This document shows positions 1 through 6,146 of a stretch of DNA of 6,175 nucleotides, one piece after another. Numbering within the stretch: position 1 is the first letter of the stretch; every line of letters begins with the position of its first letter. The position numbers and the translations under genes are program-made. Source of the stretch: Mageeibacillus sp. UBA5438 (GTDB taxonomy: Bacteria; Bacillota; Clostridia; Saccharofermentanales; DTU023); contig DIRK01000062.1 of the NCBI GenBank assembly GCA_002427535.1, positions 12,342-18,516 on the forward strand, in the 5' to 3' direction. The notes beneath the pieces were generated by a model. It was not told where the DNA came from. It did no database searches and worked only from the letters and a program-made list of their open reading frames with translations.

Positions 1-869
1 GTTCTTTTGAAAAACTTTGACCAGGCTTCTGTGAAAGGCGCGATAAGTTTGGCAAGCCAGATAGGGGCCGTCCATTTGAATTCCCGGCGGCCTGTCATCC
101 GCGCGGCTTCATTCATGATCTCAAGCACCGTAATATTGTGACCGGCAAGCAGATAGCTTTCACCGGAACGACCACTTTTCGCCGCGGCGATGAGGCCCTC
201 CGCGACGTCATTCACATCGACAAAATTGTAAGACCCCCCGATCATGGAGGGGAGTTTTCGGTCAATCAGTTTTTCAAACAGACGGGTAAAGTTGCCGTCC
301 AAATAGTCGTTCGGTCCGATGATGCCGGAGGGTTGTACGATCACGGTGTGAAGGCCCTCTTGAGCAGCGTCAAGGACAAGCTGGGATGCCATGGCCTTAG
401 ATTTTGCGTAGTCGCCGAAGACAAGCTCGGGATCGTAATGATCGATTTCTTTGATCTCGTCATAAAAACCGTCGGGCAGAGGCAGTGTGTGCACGGTGCC
501 GCAGTACAAGAAACGCTCGGCGCCGTGCTTTTTGGACATCTCGAGCATGTTTTTTGTGCCCTGGACATTCACTTTGTAAACGAAGGGGCCGGCGTTTTGG
601 TAGATCGTGATCAGGCTGGCCAAATGCAACACCATGATGTCACGATCTTCGAGCCCCGTAAAAAGCACGTCAATGCTTCCCGGGTCGGTCACATCGCCGG
701 AGACAACCTCACAGTCAAGGCCCATGAGGGCGGGCGGCCTTTCTTTTTCCAACACGAAAGCGCGAACCCGCTCGCCGCTTTGTAACAATTTCCGTATGAC
801 GGTATTGCCCAAGTGCCCCGAAGCTCCGGTGACAAGCCAGATCTTCTCTTTTTCAGTAGTCGTTTTCAT
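1..869 (-). CDS. NAD(P)-dependent epimerase/reductase of the extended SDR family, 3' end cut by the window
   Basis: I translated this frame from the reverse strand; it stays open to the window edge, giving 289 codons and no stop. It shows an extended short-chain dehydrogenase/reductase. The N-terminal Rossmann fold has the dinucleotide motif TGASGHLG (residues 14-21), followed by GDVTDP (58-63) at the adenine-contacting position. A likely catalytic Thr lies in CGT (123-125), with the YAKSK active-site pair Tyr154/Lys158. PSGIIGPND (180-188) and FVDVNDVA (216-223) are typical of the dihydroflavonol-4-reductase / nucleotide-sugar epimerase branch. Such proteins reduce or epimerise a carbonyl/hydroxyl substrate in the cytosol; the substrate cannot be read from sequence. 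Relatives usually run to about 330-340 residues, so roughly 40-50 are missing beyond position 1. The start is ATG at 869-867, preceded by GAGG at 882-879 (9-nt gap). It lies downstream of mgtA on the same strand but has its own promoter. The family is sure; the specific function is open. Confidence 0.9.
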   Translation of the reverse strand, partial: MKTTTEKEKIWLVTGASGHLGNTVIRKLLQSGERVRAFVLEKERPPALMGLDCEVVSGDVTDPGSIDVLFTGLEDRDIMVLHLASLITIYQNAGPFVYKVNVQGTKNMLEMSKKHGAERFLYCGTVHTLPLPDGFYDEIKEIDHYDPELVFGDYAKSKAMASQLVLDAAQEGLHTVIVQPSGIIGPNDYLDGNFTRLFEKLIDRKLPSMIGGSYNFVDVNDVAEGLIAAAKSGRSGESYLLAGHNITVLEIMNEAARMTGRREFKWTAPIWLAKLIAPFTEAWSKFFKR

Positions 870-890
870 TTTTTCTATCCTCACACGTCT

Positions 891-899
891 ATTGTAGCA
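891..899 (-). promoter_or_regulatory. Extended -10 promoter of the epimerase-like gene
   Basis: Read on the minus strand, this is TGC followed by TACAAT: an extended -10 element (TGn plus a 5/6 TATAAT match). No good -35 hexamer sits 16-18 nt upstream (GCAATC at the 17-nt position), which is common when the TG extension is present. The predicted transcription start near 884 leaves a leader of only about 15 nt, which still contains the GAGG ribosome-binding site. The palindrome at 902-932 covers the -35 region, so this promoter may be controlled there. Confidence 0.6.
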
Positions 900-901
900 A
901 G

Positions 902-932
902 TCACATCCCGTTGATTGCCAAAGGGATGTGA
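902..932. promoter_or_regulatory. 31-bp palindrome over the -35 region of the epimerase promoter: candidate operator
   Basis: Perfect 9-bp arms TCACATCCC (902-910) and GGGATGTGA (924-932) are centred on position 917. An inner TTG/CAA pair (912-914 / 920-922) gives 12 matching pairs out of 15. The left arm begins only a few bases upstream of the extended -10 element, so a dimeric DNA-binding protein here would cover the -35 region and act as a repressor or activator. The same sequence could form a hairpin in the 3' untranslated RNA of mgtA. No run of T follows it on either strand, so it does not look like an intrinsic terminator. The binding protein is not identifiable. Confidence 0.5.
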
Positions 933-958
933 AATAAATTAAACGACACTGTGTCATT
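933..958 (-). terminator. Weak candidate rho-independent terminator of mgtA
   Basis: On the minus strand, just after the mgtA stop codon, AATGACA and TGTCGTT can pair around a 3-nt CAG loop (958-942): six Watson-Crick pairs plus one G-U. TAATTTATTT follows, A/T-rich and U-biased in RNA. The stem is short and AT-rich and the U tract is interrupted, so termination may be partial, with read-through into the epimerase gene. The core GACACTGTGTC (945-955) is a perfect palindrome around one central base, so a protein-binding site is the alternative. Confidence 0.35.
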
Positions 959-961
959 ATA

Positions 962-984
962 CGCTACAGCCACACGTTGTAGCG
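962..984 (-). repeat. Inverted repeat spanning the mgtA stop codon
   Basis: Seven-base arms CGCTACA (962-968) and TGTAGCG (978-984) flank a 9-base loop. In the mgtA mRNA this would fold into a hairpin that encloses the last codons and the TAG stop (966-964). It is not followed by a U tract, so by itself it is not an intrinsic terminator. It could protect the 3' end of the transcript or act together with the second hairpin at 942-958. It may also be chance. Confidence 0.35.
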
Positions 985-3705
985 CCTGATAAACGCGTGT
1001 TTCACAGCGGATACGAGGACCATGTACGCCACCACCACCAAAGCGAGCAGGATGAAGAACGGTCCGTTCAACGGCGCGAGGTTGAAAAAGGAGGCAAAAG
1101 GTGAGAACGGAAGCACTGTCAAAAGCGCAATCCCAAGCGCCGTCAAAAGCATGACCGGCGCGGAGGCGCGCGATTCGATGAAAGGCAGTTTCGCCGTCCG
1201 GATCATGTGGATAACCAGTGTTTGCGTCCACATGGAGATGACCATCCAGCCCGCCTGGAAGATGGCGATGAAAAGCGCGATCTGTCCGGGATCGGTCAAG
1301 AGATGGAAGGGGGAACCGACAATGGCCGGCGCGATCCAAAGGTACAGCGCGGCGTAGGAGATAATGTCAAACACCGAAGAGGTCGGCCCGATCCAGACCA
1401 TGAAGCGGCTGATCGAGGAGGCATCCCATGTTCTCGGTATTTTCAGGAAATCTTCATCCACGTGATCCCAGGGCAAAGAGGCGCAGGAGATGTCGTAGAT
1501 GAGGTTTAAGATGAGAATCTGGATGGCCGTCATCGGCAGGAAGGGTAAAAATGCCGCGGCGATCAGCATGGACAGCACGTTTCCAAAGTTGGAAGAGGCG
1601 GTCATCTTGATATATTTGATCATGTTGGCGTAGGTGCGGCGCCCCTCGATAATGCCCTTTTCCAAAACCATGAGGTCTTTTTCAAGCAGGATAACATCGG
1701 AGGATTCTTTGGCGATATCAACGCCTGTGTCCACCGAGATACCGACGTCAGAGTCTTTTAGGGCCGCCACATCATTGATCCCGTCTCCCATATAGCCGAC
1801 GCTGTGGCCGTTGTCGCGCAGGAGGTTCACTATGCGCGATTTTTGCAAAGGTGCAAGCCTTGCGAAAACAGTCGTCCGCTCCGCTTCGATCGCAAGCGTC
1901 TCGTCGTCCATTTCCTCCACTTCATCGCCGGTCAGCATATGGCGCACATCCAGACCGACCATCCGGCAGATCGCGCGCGACACTTTCTCGTTGTCGCCGG
2001 TTAGAATTTTAACTTCCACACCATGTTCATGAAGCGCTTCGATGGCATCCTTGGTTGTCAGTTTCGGCGGATCCAAGAAGGCGAGGTAACCGATTAACAC
2101 CATTTCGCTTTCGTCCGCCACGGAGAACATGCCGACGGGGGAGGGGTTTGTCTTTTGCGCGAGCAGCAGGACGCGCAACCCCTTTTCATTGTATTCATCG
2201 ACGTCCTGTCTCACCTGTTCGACGACTTTTTCATCCAAAGGGACGACAAGGTCCGCCTCGAGTTGCGCGAAGGTACACACCGCGAGCATCTCCTCTAAGG
2301 CGCCCTTGGTGATCATCTGTGTTTTGCCGGTCTTGTCACGGACCACAACGCTCATGCGCCGGCGTTCAAAATCGAAAGGAATCTCATCGACCTTTTCATA
2401 ACGGTCACGCAGTCTCCCGAGTGCGTCCGGTTCGTTTTCTTCTTCCTCGTGCGTCTTGTCAATGATGGCCCGGTCCATCAGGTTGCGAAGACCGGTCTGA
2501 AAATAGGAGTTCAGGTAGGCGTGGCGCAGCACGCGCACATCCTCTTCGCCCGCAAGGTCCAAATGGTATTCAAGCGCGACGCGGTCCTGTGTGATCGTGC
2601 CTGTTTTATCGGTGCAAAGGATATCGATGGAACCCAGGTTTTGGATGGAATTCAGGTTCTTGATAATGACCTTTTGTTTCGACATATGGACGGCGCCTTT
2701 GGCAAGGCTTGCCGTGACAATCATGGGGAGCATTTCAGGGGTGAGACCCACGGCCAAGGAAATGGCCAAAAGACCCGCCTGTAACCAGTCGCCCTTGGTC
2801 AGCCCCGAGATGAGGAAGACGATGGGGACCATGACGAGCATGAAGCGGATGAGGACAGAGGAGACGTGGTTCACGCCGCGTTCAAAGGAGGTGGGGGTGG
2901 GTTTTTCTTTTAAGGTTTTTGCGATTTGGCCAAAAATCGTATCTTGTCCCGTCGCAAGCACCACCGCCGTACCACTCCCTGAGATCACGTTGGTTCCCAT
3001 GAAGGCGAGGTTGTCGTAGTCGAGCACATTGCCCGAATCAAGATCGGAGGGGGATGCGAATTTTTCCACATGCGCGGATTCGCCCGTCAGGGTGCTTTCG
3101 CTCAAGAATAAGTCTTTGGCGGCCAAAATGCGCATGTCGGCGGGGATCATGTCACCGGCCGCAAGGCGGATGATATCGCCGACTACGACCTCCTCCATGA
3201 CCCGCTCTTGTTCGCCTGTTTCTTCGCGGACAATGGCCGTCGTGTTGACGATCATGGAGGTCAGTTTTTCAGCGGCGTTACCGGAGCGCGTTTCCTGAAT
3301 GAAGCGCAAAACACCTGACATGACGACCATGGCGCTGATAATCGTCACGGTGACATAGCTTCTCTTTTCGGGGGGCGCAAAGGTGATGTCGGTCAAAACA
3401 GAGATCAGGGCAAGCGCGATCAGGATTAATGTGAAGGGGTTGATGAAAGCGGCCATAAGCCGTTCGGCAAGGGTGGCGCGTCGCCCCTGGATGACGACAT
3501 TGTCACCGTACATGCGCCTGTTTTCAGTGACCTCATTATCGTCCAGGCCCGTCCAACGCGTATGCATCGCCCGGAGGACGCCATCGGGTTCCATCTTTGC
3601 GCCGTCTTTCATGCGCTGTTGCACAATGGCCGGTAGTTCAGCGGGCCTGTTTAAGGCAGTCCTGGTTAATCTCTCTTTTGTTTCAGCGTGCGTTTCTTCG
3701 CGCAT
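964..3705 (-). CDS. mgtA: MgtA-type magnesium-translocating P-type ATPase (P3B)
   Basis: A complete 913-residue P-type ATPase, close to the usual ~900 of MgtA/MgtB. Such enzymes use ATP hydrolysis to bring Mg2+ into the cytoplasm. Catalytic landmarks are intact: actuator TGES (207-210), phosphorylation motif DKTGTIT with Asp366, nucleotide-binding KGA (467-469), hinge TGDN (569-572) and GDGIND (640-645). The P3B signature PEMLP (323-327) lies in membrane segment 4, and the C-terminal stretch ISCASLPWDHVDEDF (739-753) matches the family pattern after segment 6. I count ten hydrophobic segments: near 85-106, 117-135, 284-301, 309-330, 706-722, 724-742, 768-792, 806-826, 848-868 and 881-900. A hydrophilic N-terminus of about 80 residues precedes the first. 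The start is ATG at 3705-3703, with GGAG seven bases upstream. It is divergent from the P-loop gene. The leader looks too short for an M-box riboswitch or a leader peptide of the enterobacterial mgtA kind. Confidence 0.97.
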   Translation of the reverse strand: MREETHAETKERLTRTALNRPAELPAIVQQRMKDGAKMEPDGVLRAMHTRWTGLDDNEVTENRRMYGDNVVIQGRRATLAERLMAAFINPFTLILIALALISVLTDITFAPPEKRSYVTVTIISAMVVMSGVLRFIQETRSGNAAEKLTSMIVNTTAIVREETGEQERVMEEVVVGDIIRLAAGDMIPADMRILAAKDLFLSESTLTGESAHVEKFASPSDLDSGNVLDYDNLAFMGTNVISGSGTAVVLATGQDTIFGQIAKTLKEKPTPTSFERGVNHVSSVLIRFMLVMVPIVFLISGLTKGDWLQAGLLAISLAVGLTPEMLPMIVTASLAKGAVHMSKQKVIIKNLNSIQNLGSIDILCTDKTGTITQDRVALEYHLDLAGEEDVRVLRHAYLNSYFQTGLRNLMDRAIIDKTHEEEENEPDALGRLRDRYEKVDEIPFDFERRRMSVVVRDKTGKTQMITKGALEEMLAVCTFAQLEADLVVPLDEKVVEQVRQDVDEYNEKGLRVLLLAQKTNPSPVGMFSVADESEMVLIGYLAFLDPPKLTTKDAIEALHEHGVEVKILTGDNEKVSRAICRMVGLDVRHMLTGDEVEEMDDETLAIEAERTTVFARLAPLQKSRIVNLLRDNGHSVGYMGDGINDVAALKDSDVGISVDTGVDIAKESSDVILLEKDLMVLEKGIIEGRRTYANMIKYIKMTASSNFGNVLSMLIAAAFLPFLPMTAIQILILNLIYDISCASLPWDHVDEDFLKIPRTWDASSISRFMVWIGPTSSVFDIISYAALYLWIAPAIVGSPFHLLTDPGQIALFIAIFQAGWMVISMWTQTLVIHMIRTAKLPFIESRASAPVMLLTALGIALLTVLPFSPFASFFNLAPLNGPFFILLALVVVAYMVLVSAVKHAFIRRYNVWL

Positions 3706-3735
3706 GGAATCACTCCGTTCATATATTTCCCTTTC

Positions 3736-3741
3736 ATTCTA
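3736..3741 (-). promoter_or_regulatory. Candidate -10 element of mgtA
   Basis: The minus strand reads TAGAAT (5/6 match to TATAAT), about 30 bases upstream of the mgtA start codon. The best -35-like hexamer, TTGTCT, is 20 bases further upstream, longer than the preferred 17, so this promoter would be weak or need an activator. The predicted start near 3729 gives a leader of about 24 nt. It overlaps the spacer of the candidate divergent promoter, so the two may compete. Confidence 0.35.
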
Positions 3742-3762
3742 GCGTAACGGCACAGCTTGTGA

Positions 3763-3768
3763 GACAAT
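3763..3768 (+). promoter_or_regulatory. Candidate -10 element of the P-loop gene / citXG unit
   Basis: GACAAT (4/6 match to TATAAT) lies about 25 bases upstream of the ATG at 3793. The hexamer 17 bases upstream (TAGCGT) is a poor -35. It is the best candidate in the 87-bp divergent region on this strand, but it is weak and could require activation. The ribosome-binding site AAGGAG (3779-3784), 8 bases before the ATG, is by contrast near-ideal. A small inverted repeat TTGT-GAG-ACAA at 3757-3767 overlaps the element. Confidence 0.3.
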
Positions 3769-3792
3769 GCGAAACAAGAAGGAGTATTCGAC

Positions 3793-4746
3793 ATGTCTTA
3801 CTCAGATCGTATGCAGCGCAACCACTTGTACAGCGTCCTTTTGTCGCCGCGCGGTGCGCCGCGCATGGTCGACCAGGGAAAGCAGATCGCGCAGCAGTTC
3901 CTATCCCCCTTTGATTCACTCATCGGGCTGATCGGAGACAGCGGCTCAGGCAAGAGCATTCTTTTAAAAGGCATGTTCCCGGGGATCGAGCTGACCAACG
4001 ACGACGAGGGGGTCAATGTGCGCCCCTTGCCCATCATGAACTTGGATGATACGGGCTTTTTCTCACCGCATACCTACCACCTCGACATCCGCTTTGAACT
4101 GGCTTTTCACCAGGCGCATGAACTGGCGGATGCGATCCGCCTGGCGCTCGAGCGCGGCAAGCGGGTGATTGTTGAGCATTTTGATCTCATCTACGACCAA
4201 CTGGGCATGAATGCCCATCTCCTGATCGGGATCGGTGAGGAGATCATTATCACAAGGCCTTCTGTGTTCGGTCCTGAACCGAATGATATCCGAGATGTGG
4301 TCTTTGCCTCCATCGATAACAGGCGCATGGCGCATACGGCAGAGGACCTTGTGGAGCACAGCCTGATTGACCGGCGCGTGTACCATTTTGAGCACTACGA
4401 TGTGCGTTCCGGATTTATCTTGTCGTTTCACGATCGCCCAAACATTGACCTGCGCGATCTGGAAAGCGATGTCAAACAACTGATTGAACGCGATCTGGCC
4501 ATTTCTTATCTTGACGCGAACCATGTGCTGATCGGCGATCAGCGCCACTATTGCACAGGCCCTCGCATGCACGTCACCTCAACGGGGAAGATCAGGAACT
4601 TCCAGCTGTATCACGAGTATCTGACCCATCCGGTGACCAAGGATTCTCAGATTCTGGGTCTTGTAAACATCCCGTCCAATTACAGGCTGTCCGATTTGAA
4701 CTCACTGCGCCTGATGACCTTTTCCGAACCCGAGACGAACAGCTAG
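3793..4746 (+). CDS. P-loop NTPase with C-terminal AlaRS/AlaX-like second additional domain, function unknown
   Basis: A 317-residue soluble protein with no signal peptide or membrane segment. The N-terminal part has a Walker A motif GDSGSGKS (48-55) after a hydrophobic strand, then a conserved-looking NDDEGVNVRPLP (69-80). VIVEHFD (125-131) is a possible Walker B-type strand with an acidic residue. The C-terminal half carries two pieces resembling the editing/SAD domain of alanyl-tRNA synthetase and free-standing AlaX. HTAEDL (181-186) corresponds to the HTATHL zinc-site helix, and CTGPRMHVTSTGKI (254-267) to the CGGTHVxxTGxI pattern. From memory, databases name similar clostridial proteins 'alanine-tRNA synthetase second additional domain-containing protein'; I could not verify this. 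Walker A suggests binding of ATP or GTP; the substrate is unknown. It could be a kinase-like enzyme or a regulatory ATPase. The stop codon is 3 bases before citXG, implying one operon and a role near citrate-lyase maturation or citrate metabolism. The start is fixed by AAGGAG at 3779-3784. Confidence 0.85.
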   Translation: MSYSDRMQRNHLYSVLLSPRGAPRMVDQGKQIAQQFLSPFDSLIGLIGDSGSGKSILLKGMFPGIELTNDDEGVNVRPLPIMNLDDTGFFSPHTYHLDIRFELAFHQAHELADAIRLALERGKRVIVEHFDLIYDQLGMNAHLLIGIGEEIIITRPSVFGPEPNDIRDVVFASIDNRRMAHTAEDLVEHSLIDRRVYHFEHYDVRSGFILSFHDRPNIDLRDLESDVKQLIERDLAISYLDANHVLIGDQRHYCTGPRMHVTSTGKIRNFQLYHEYLTHPVTKDSQILGLVNIPSNYRLSDLNSLRLMTFSEPETNS

Positions 4747-4749
4747 GCA

Positions 4750-6135
4750 ATGTACGAAGAAAAACACGTAACGCTTGAAGACATGCTGGAAGCAAGAGAC
4801 GCCCGCGTGTCACGGCAGCGCGCGTTTTTGGAAAAAACAGGCCGCCCCCTGATCTCCATGACCCTCAATATGGCAGGGCCTTTGAAGCGCACACGACTGT
4901 CATCTTTTTTCTTTCAACGTGAATTAAAAAATATAGAAGCCTTGCTGCAAGGCATGAGGGCCGATTTTGAAGTCAGCCTTTACAGTTCCCATACAGGCGA
5001 TGAGGCGCTTTTTGCGATCCATGCTTTGACGGCCATAGCGCTCAAACGATTTTGCGTTGACCTGGAAGAGCGCGCCCCCTATGCCCGACTTTTGGACTTG
5101 GATGTCATCGATGAAAAGGGCCTCCCGGTGAACCGTGAAGCCCTTCAGTGGCCCGAAAGGCGTTGCCTTGTCTGTGAACAACCGGCCTCTGTTTGTGCTT
5201 CCCGGGCGGCGCACGACATAAAAATCGTACAGGCAAAAACGGAGTCTTTGCTGTCGGGTTACGCGAGGATGGTCTTGGCGGACGATATGGCCTCCCTTGC
5301 TATGGAAGCCTCCGCTTTCGAGCTGATGATCCATCCCAAACCGGGACTTGTGACGGCCTTTAGTCAGGGTTCACACCGCGACATGGACCGTTTCACCTTT
5401 ATAAAAAGCCAGTCAAGTTTTTCACCCTACTACCGGGGGTGCTTTGACATCGGTTGGGATCGTGACTTGAGCTTGCAAGAGAAGGCGGTAGATTTACGCC
5501 GCCAAGGGATCCTGGCAGAAGCAAGGATGAACGAGTTGACAGGCGGTGTCAACACGCACCGGGGCTGGATTTATTTGTCAGGCATCTTACTGGCCGTCAC
5601 GGGAGACTACCTTGCTTCGATACTAGTGGAGGATCAAGGCGAGCTAATAGAAGACGCGATCATTGCTTTTATGAAGCGAGCGGCGGTCCAATATTCAAAG
5701 GCACTTGAAAGCTCGTTGGAAGAAGTGCCCTATTTCTCGGCGCTTGATCGAAGTATGAACGAATCATCGGGTATCACGGGGATTCGAAAAGAGGCCGTAA
5801 ACGGGTTCCCGAGTCTATTCACAACGGGATTACAGGTATTAAAGGGATCATTGGATCGTAAAGAGGATGAAAACACGGCGGGTCAACGCGCGCTTTTAGC
5901 GATTTTATCCGTCATCGATGACACGACCCTGATGAAGCGAGCGGGAGAAAAACGCGCGTCCATGATTATTCGGGATCTACAGGCGAAGCTGGGTGACAGT
6001 GAACTCGAATCGACCATGGAAGAACTGGTTTTAACCTTCAGCCAACACGGCTTAAACGCCGGAGGGGCCGCCGATCTGCTCGCAGGCAGCCGCTATGTTC
6101 AAAGGTTTTTGGAATATGCTGTCACGGATCTGTAA
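4750..6135 (+). CDS. citXG: Bifunctional CitXG: citrate lyase holo-ACP synthase / triphosphoribosyl-dephospho-CoA synthase
   Basis: A 461-residue fusion. CitX domain (about 1-165): VTLEDMLEARDAR (7-19), NMAGPLK (40-46), LLDLDVID (114-121) and the Cys-rich RRCLVCEQ (137-144) with SVCASRAAH (147-155) match E. coli CitX region by region. CitG domain (about 170-461): HPKPGLV (195-201), GSHRDMD (207-213), GGVNTHRG (265-272), NGFP (351-354), DDT (390-392) and the glycine-rich GLNAGGAADLLA (434-445). CitG condenses ATP with dephospho-CoA to 2'-(5''-triphosphoribosyl)-3'-dephospho-CoA. CitX transfers that group to a serine of the citrate lyase acyl-carrier subunit CitD. Separate proteins are about 180 and 290 residues, so both domains are near full length; fused forms are known in other bacteria. 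The start is ATG at 4750, with no good ribosome-binding site and only 3 bases after the upstream stop, so translation is probably coupled. Some usual CitG residues differ (GIRKEA at 344-349; LNAGGAAD instead of LSPGGSAD). No citC, citD, citE or citF is in view. Confidence 0.92.
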   Translation: MYEEKHVTLEDMLEARDARVSRQRAFLEKTGRPLISMTLNMAGPLKRTRLSSFFFQRELKNIEALLQGMRADFEVSLYSSHTGDEALFAIHALTAIALKRFCVDLEERAPYARLLDLDVIDEKGLPVNREALQWPERRCLVCEQPASVCASRAAHDIKIVQAKTESLLSGYARMVLADDMASLAMEASAFELMIHPKPGLVTAFSQGSHRDMDRFTFIKSQSSFSPYYRGCFDIGWDRDLSLQEKAVDLRRQGILAEARMNELTGGVNTHRGWIYLSGILLAVTGDYLASILVEDQGELIEDAIIAFMKRAAVQYSKALESSLEEVPYFSALDRSMNESSGITGIRKEAVNGFPSLFTTGLQVLKGSLDRKEDENTAGQRALLAILSVIDDTTLMKRAGEKRASMIIRDLQAKLGDSELESTMEELVLTFSQHGLNAGGAADLLAGSRYVQRFLEYAVTDL

Positions 6136-6146
6136 CAGGCGCTTCG

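Noticed and set aside
138..785. Long open plus-strand frame (215 codons) opposite the epimerase gene
   Set aside because: It is the antisense shadow of the SDR gene, whose minus-strand product has intact Rossmann and YxxxK motifs. The plus-strand product resembles nothing I recognise and has no convincing ribosome-binding site.
902..932. CRP/FNR-type site in the 31-bp palindrome
   Set aside because: The half-sites are in the order TCACA...TGTGA with a wide gap, opposite to the TGTGA-N6-TCACA arrangement of CRP sites.
956..961. Perfect TATAAT on the minus strand between mgtA and the epimerase gene
   Set aside because: There is no TG extension and no -35-like hexamer at 16-18 bases (CGCTAC at 17). 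It falls in the mgtA 3' hairpin region, and the extended -10 at 891-899 is better placed.
902..1339. Minus-strand open frame of 145 codons overlapping the mgtA 3' end
   Set aside because: It overlaps the mgtA coding frame (last membrane segments) in another frame and gives a composition-biased Arg/His-rich protein typical of shadow frames.
3706..3760. M-box riboswitch or leader-peptide control upstream of mgtA
   Set aside because: The candidate leader is only about 24 nt and the whole intergenic region is 87 bp, shared with a divergent gene. That is too short for an M-box (over 150 nt) plus an expression platform.
4063..4572. Minus-strand open frame of 169 codons opposite the P-loop gene
   Set aside because: It lies wholly inside the P-loop gene, which has Walker A, SAD-like motifs and a strong ribosome-binding site; the antisense product has no recognisable domain.
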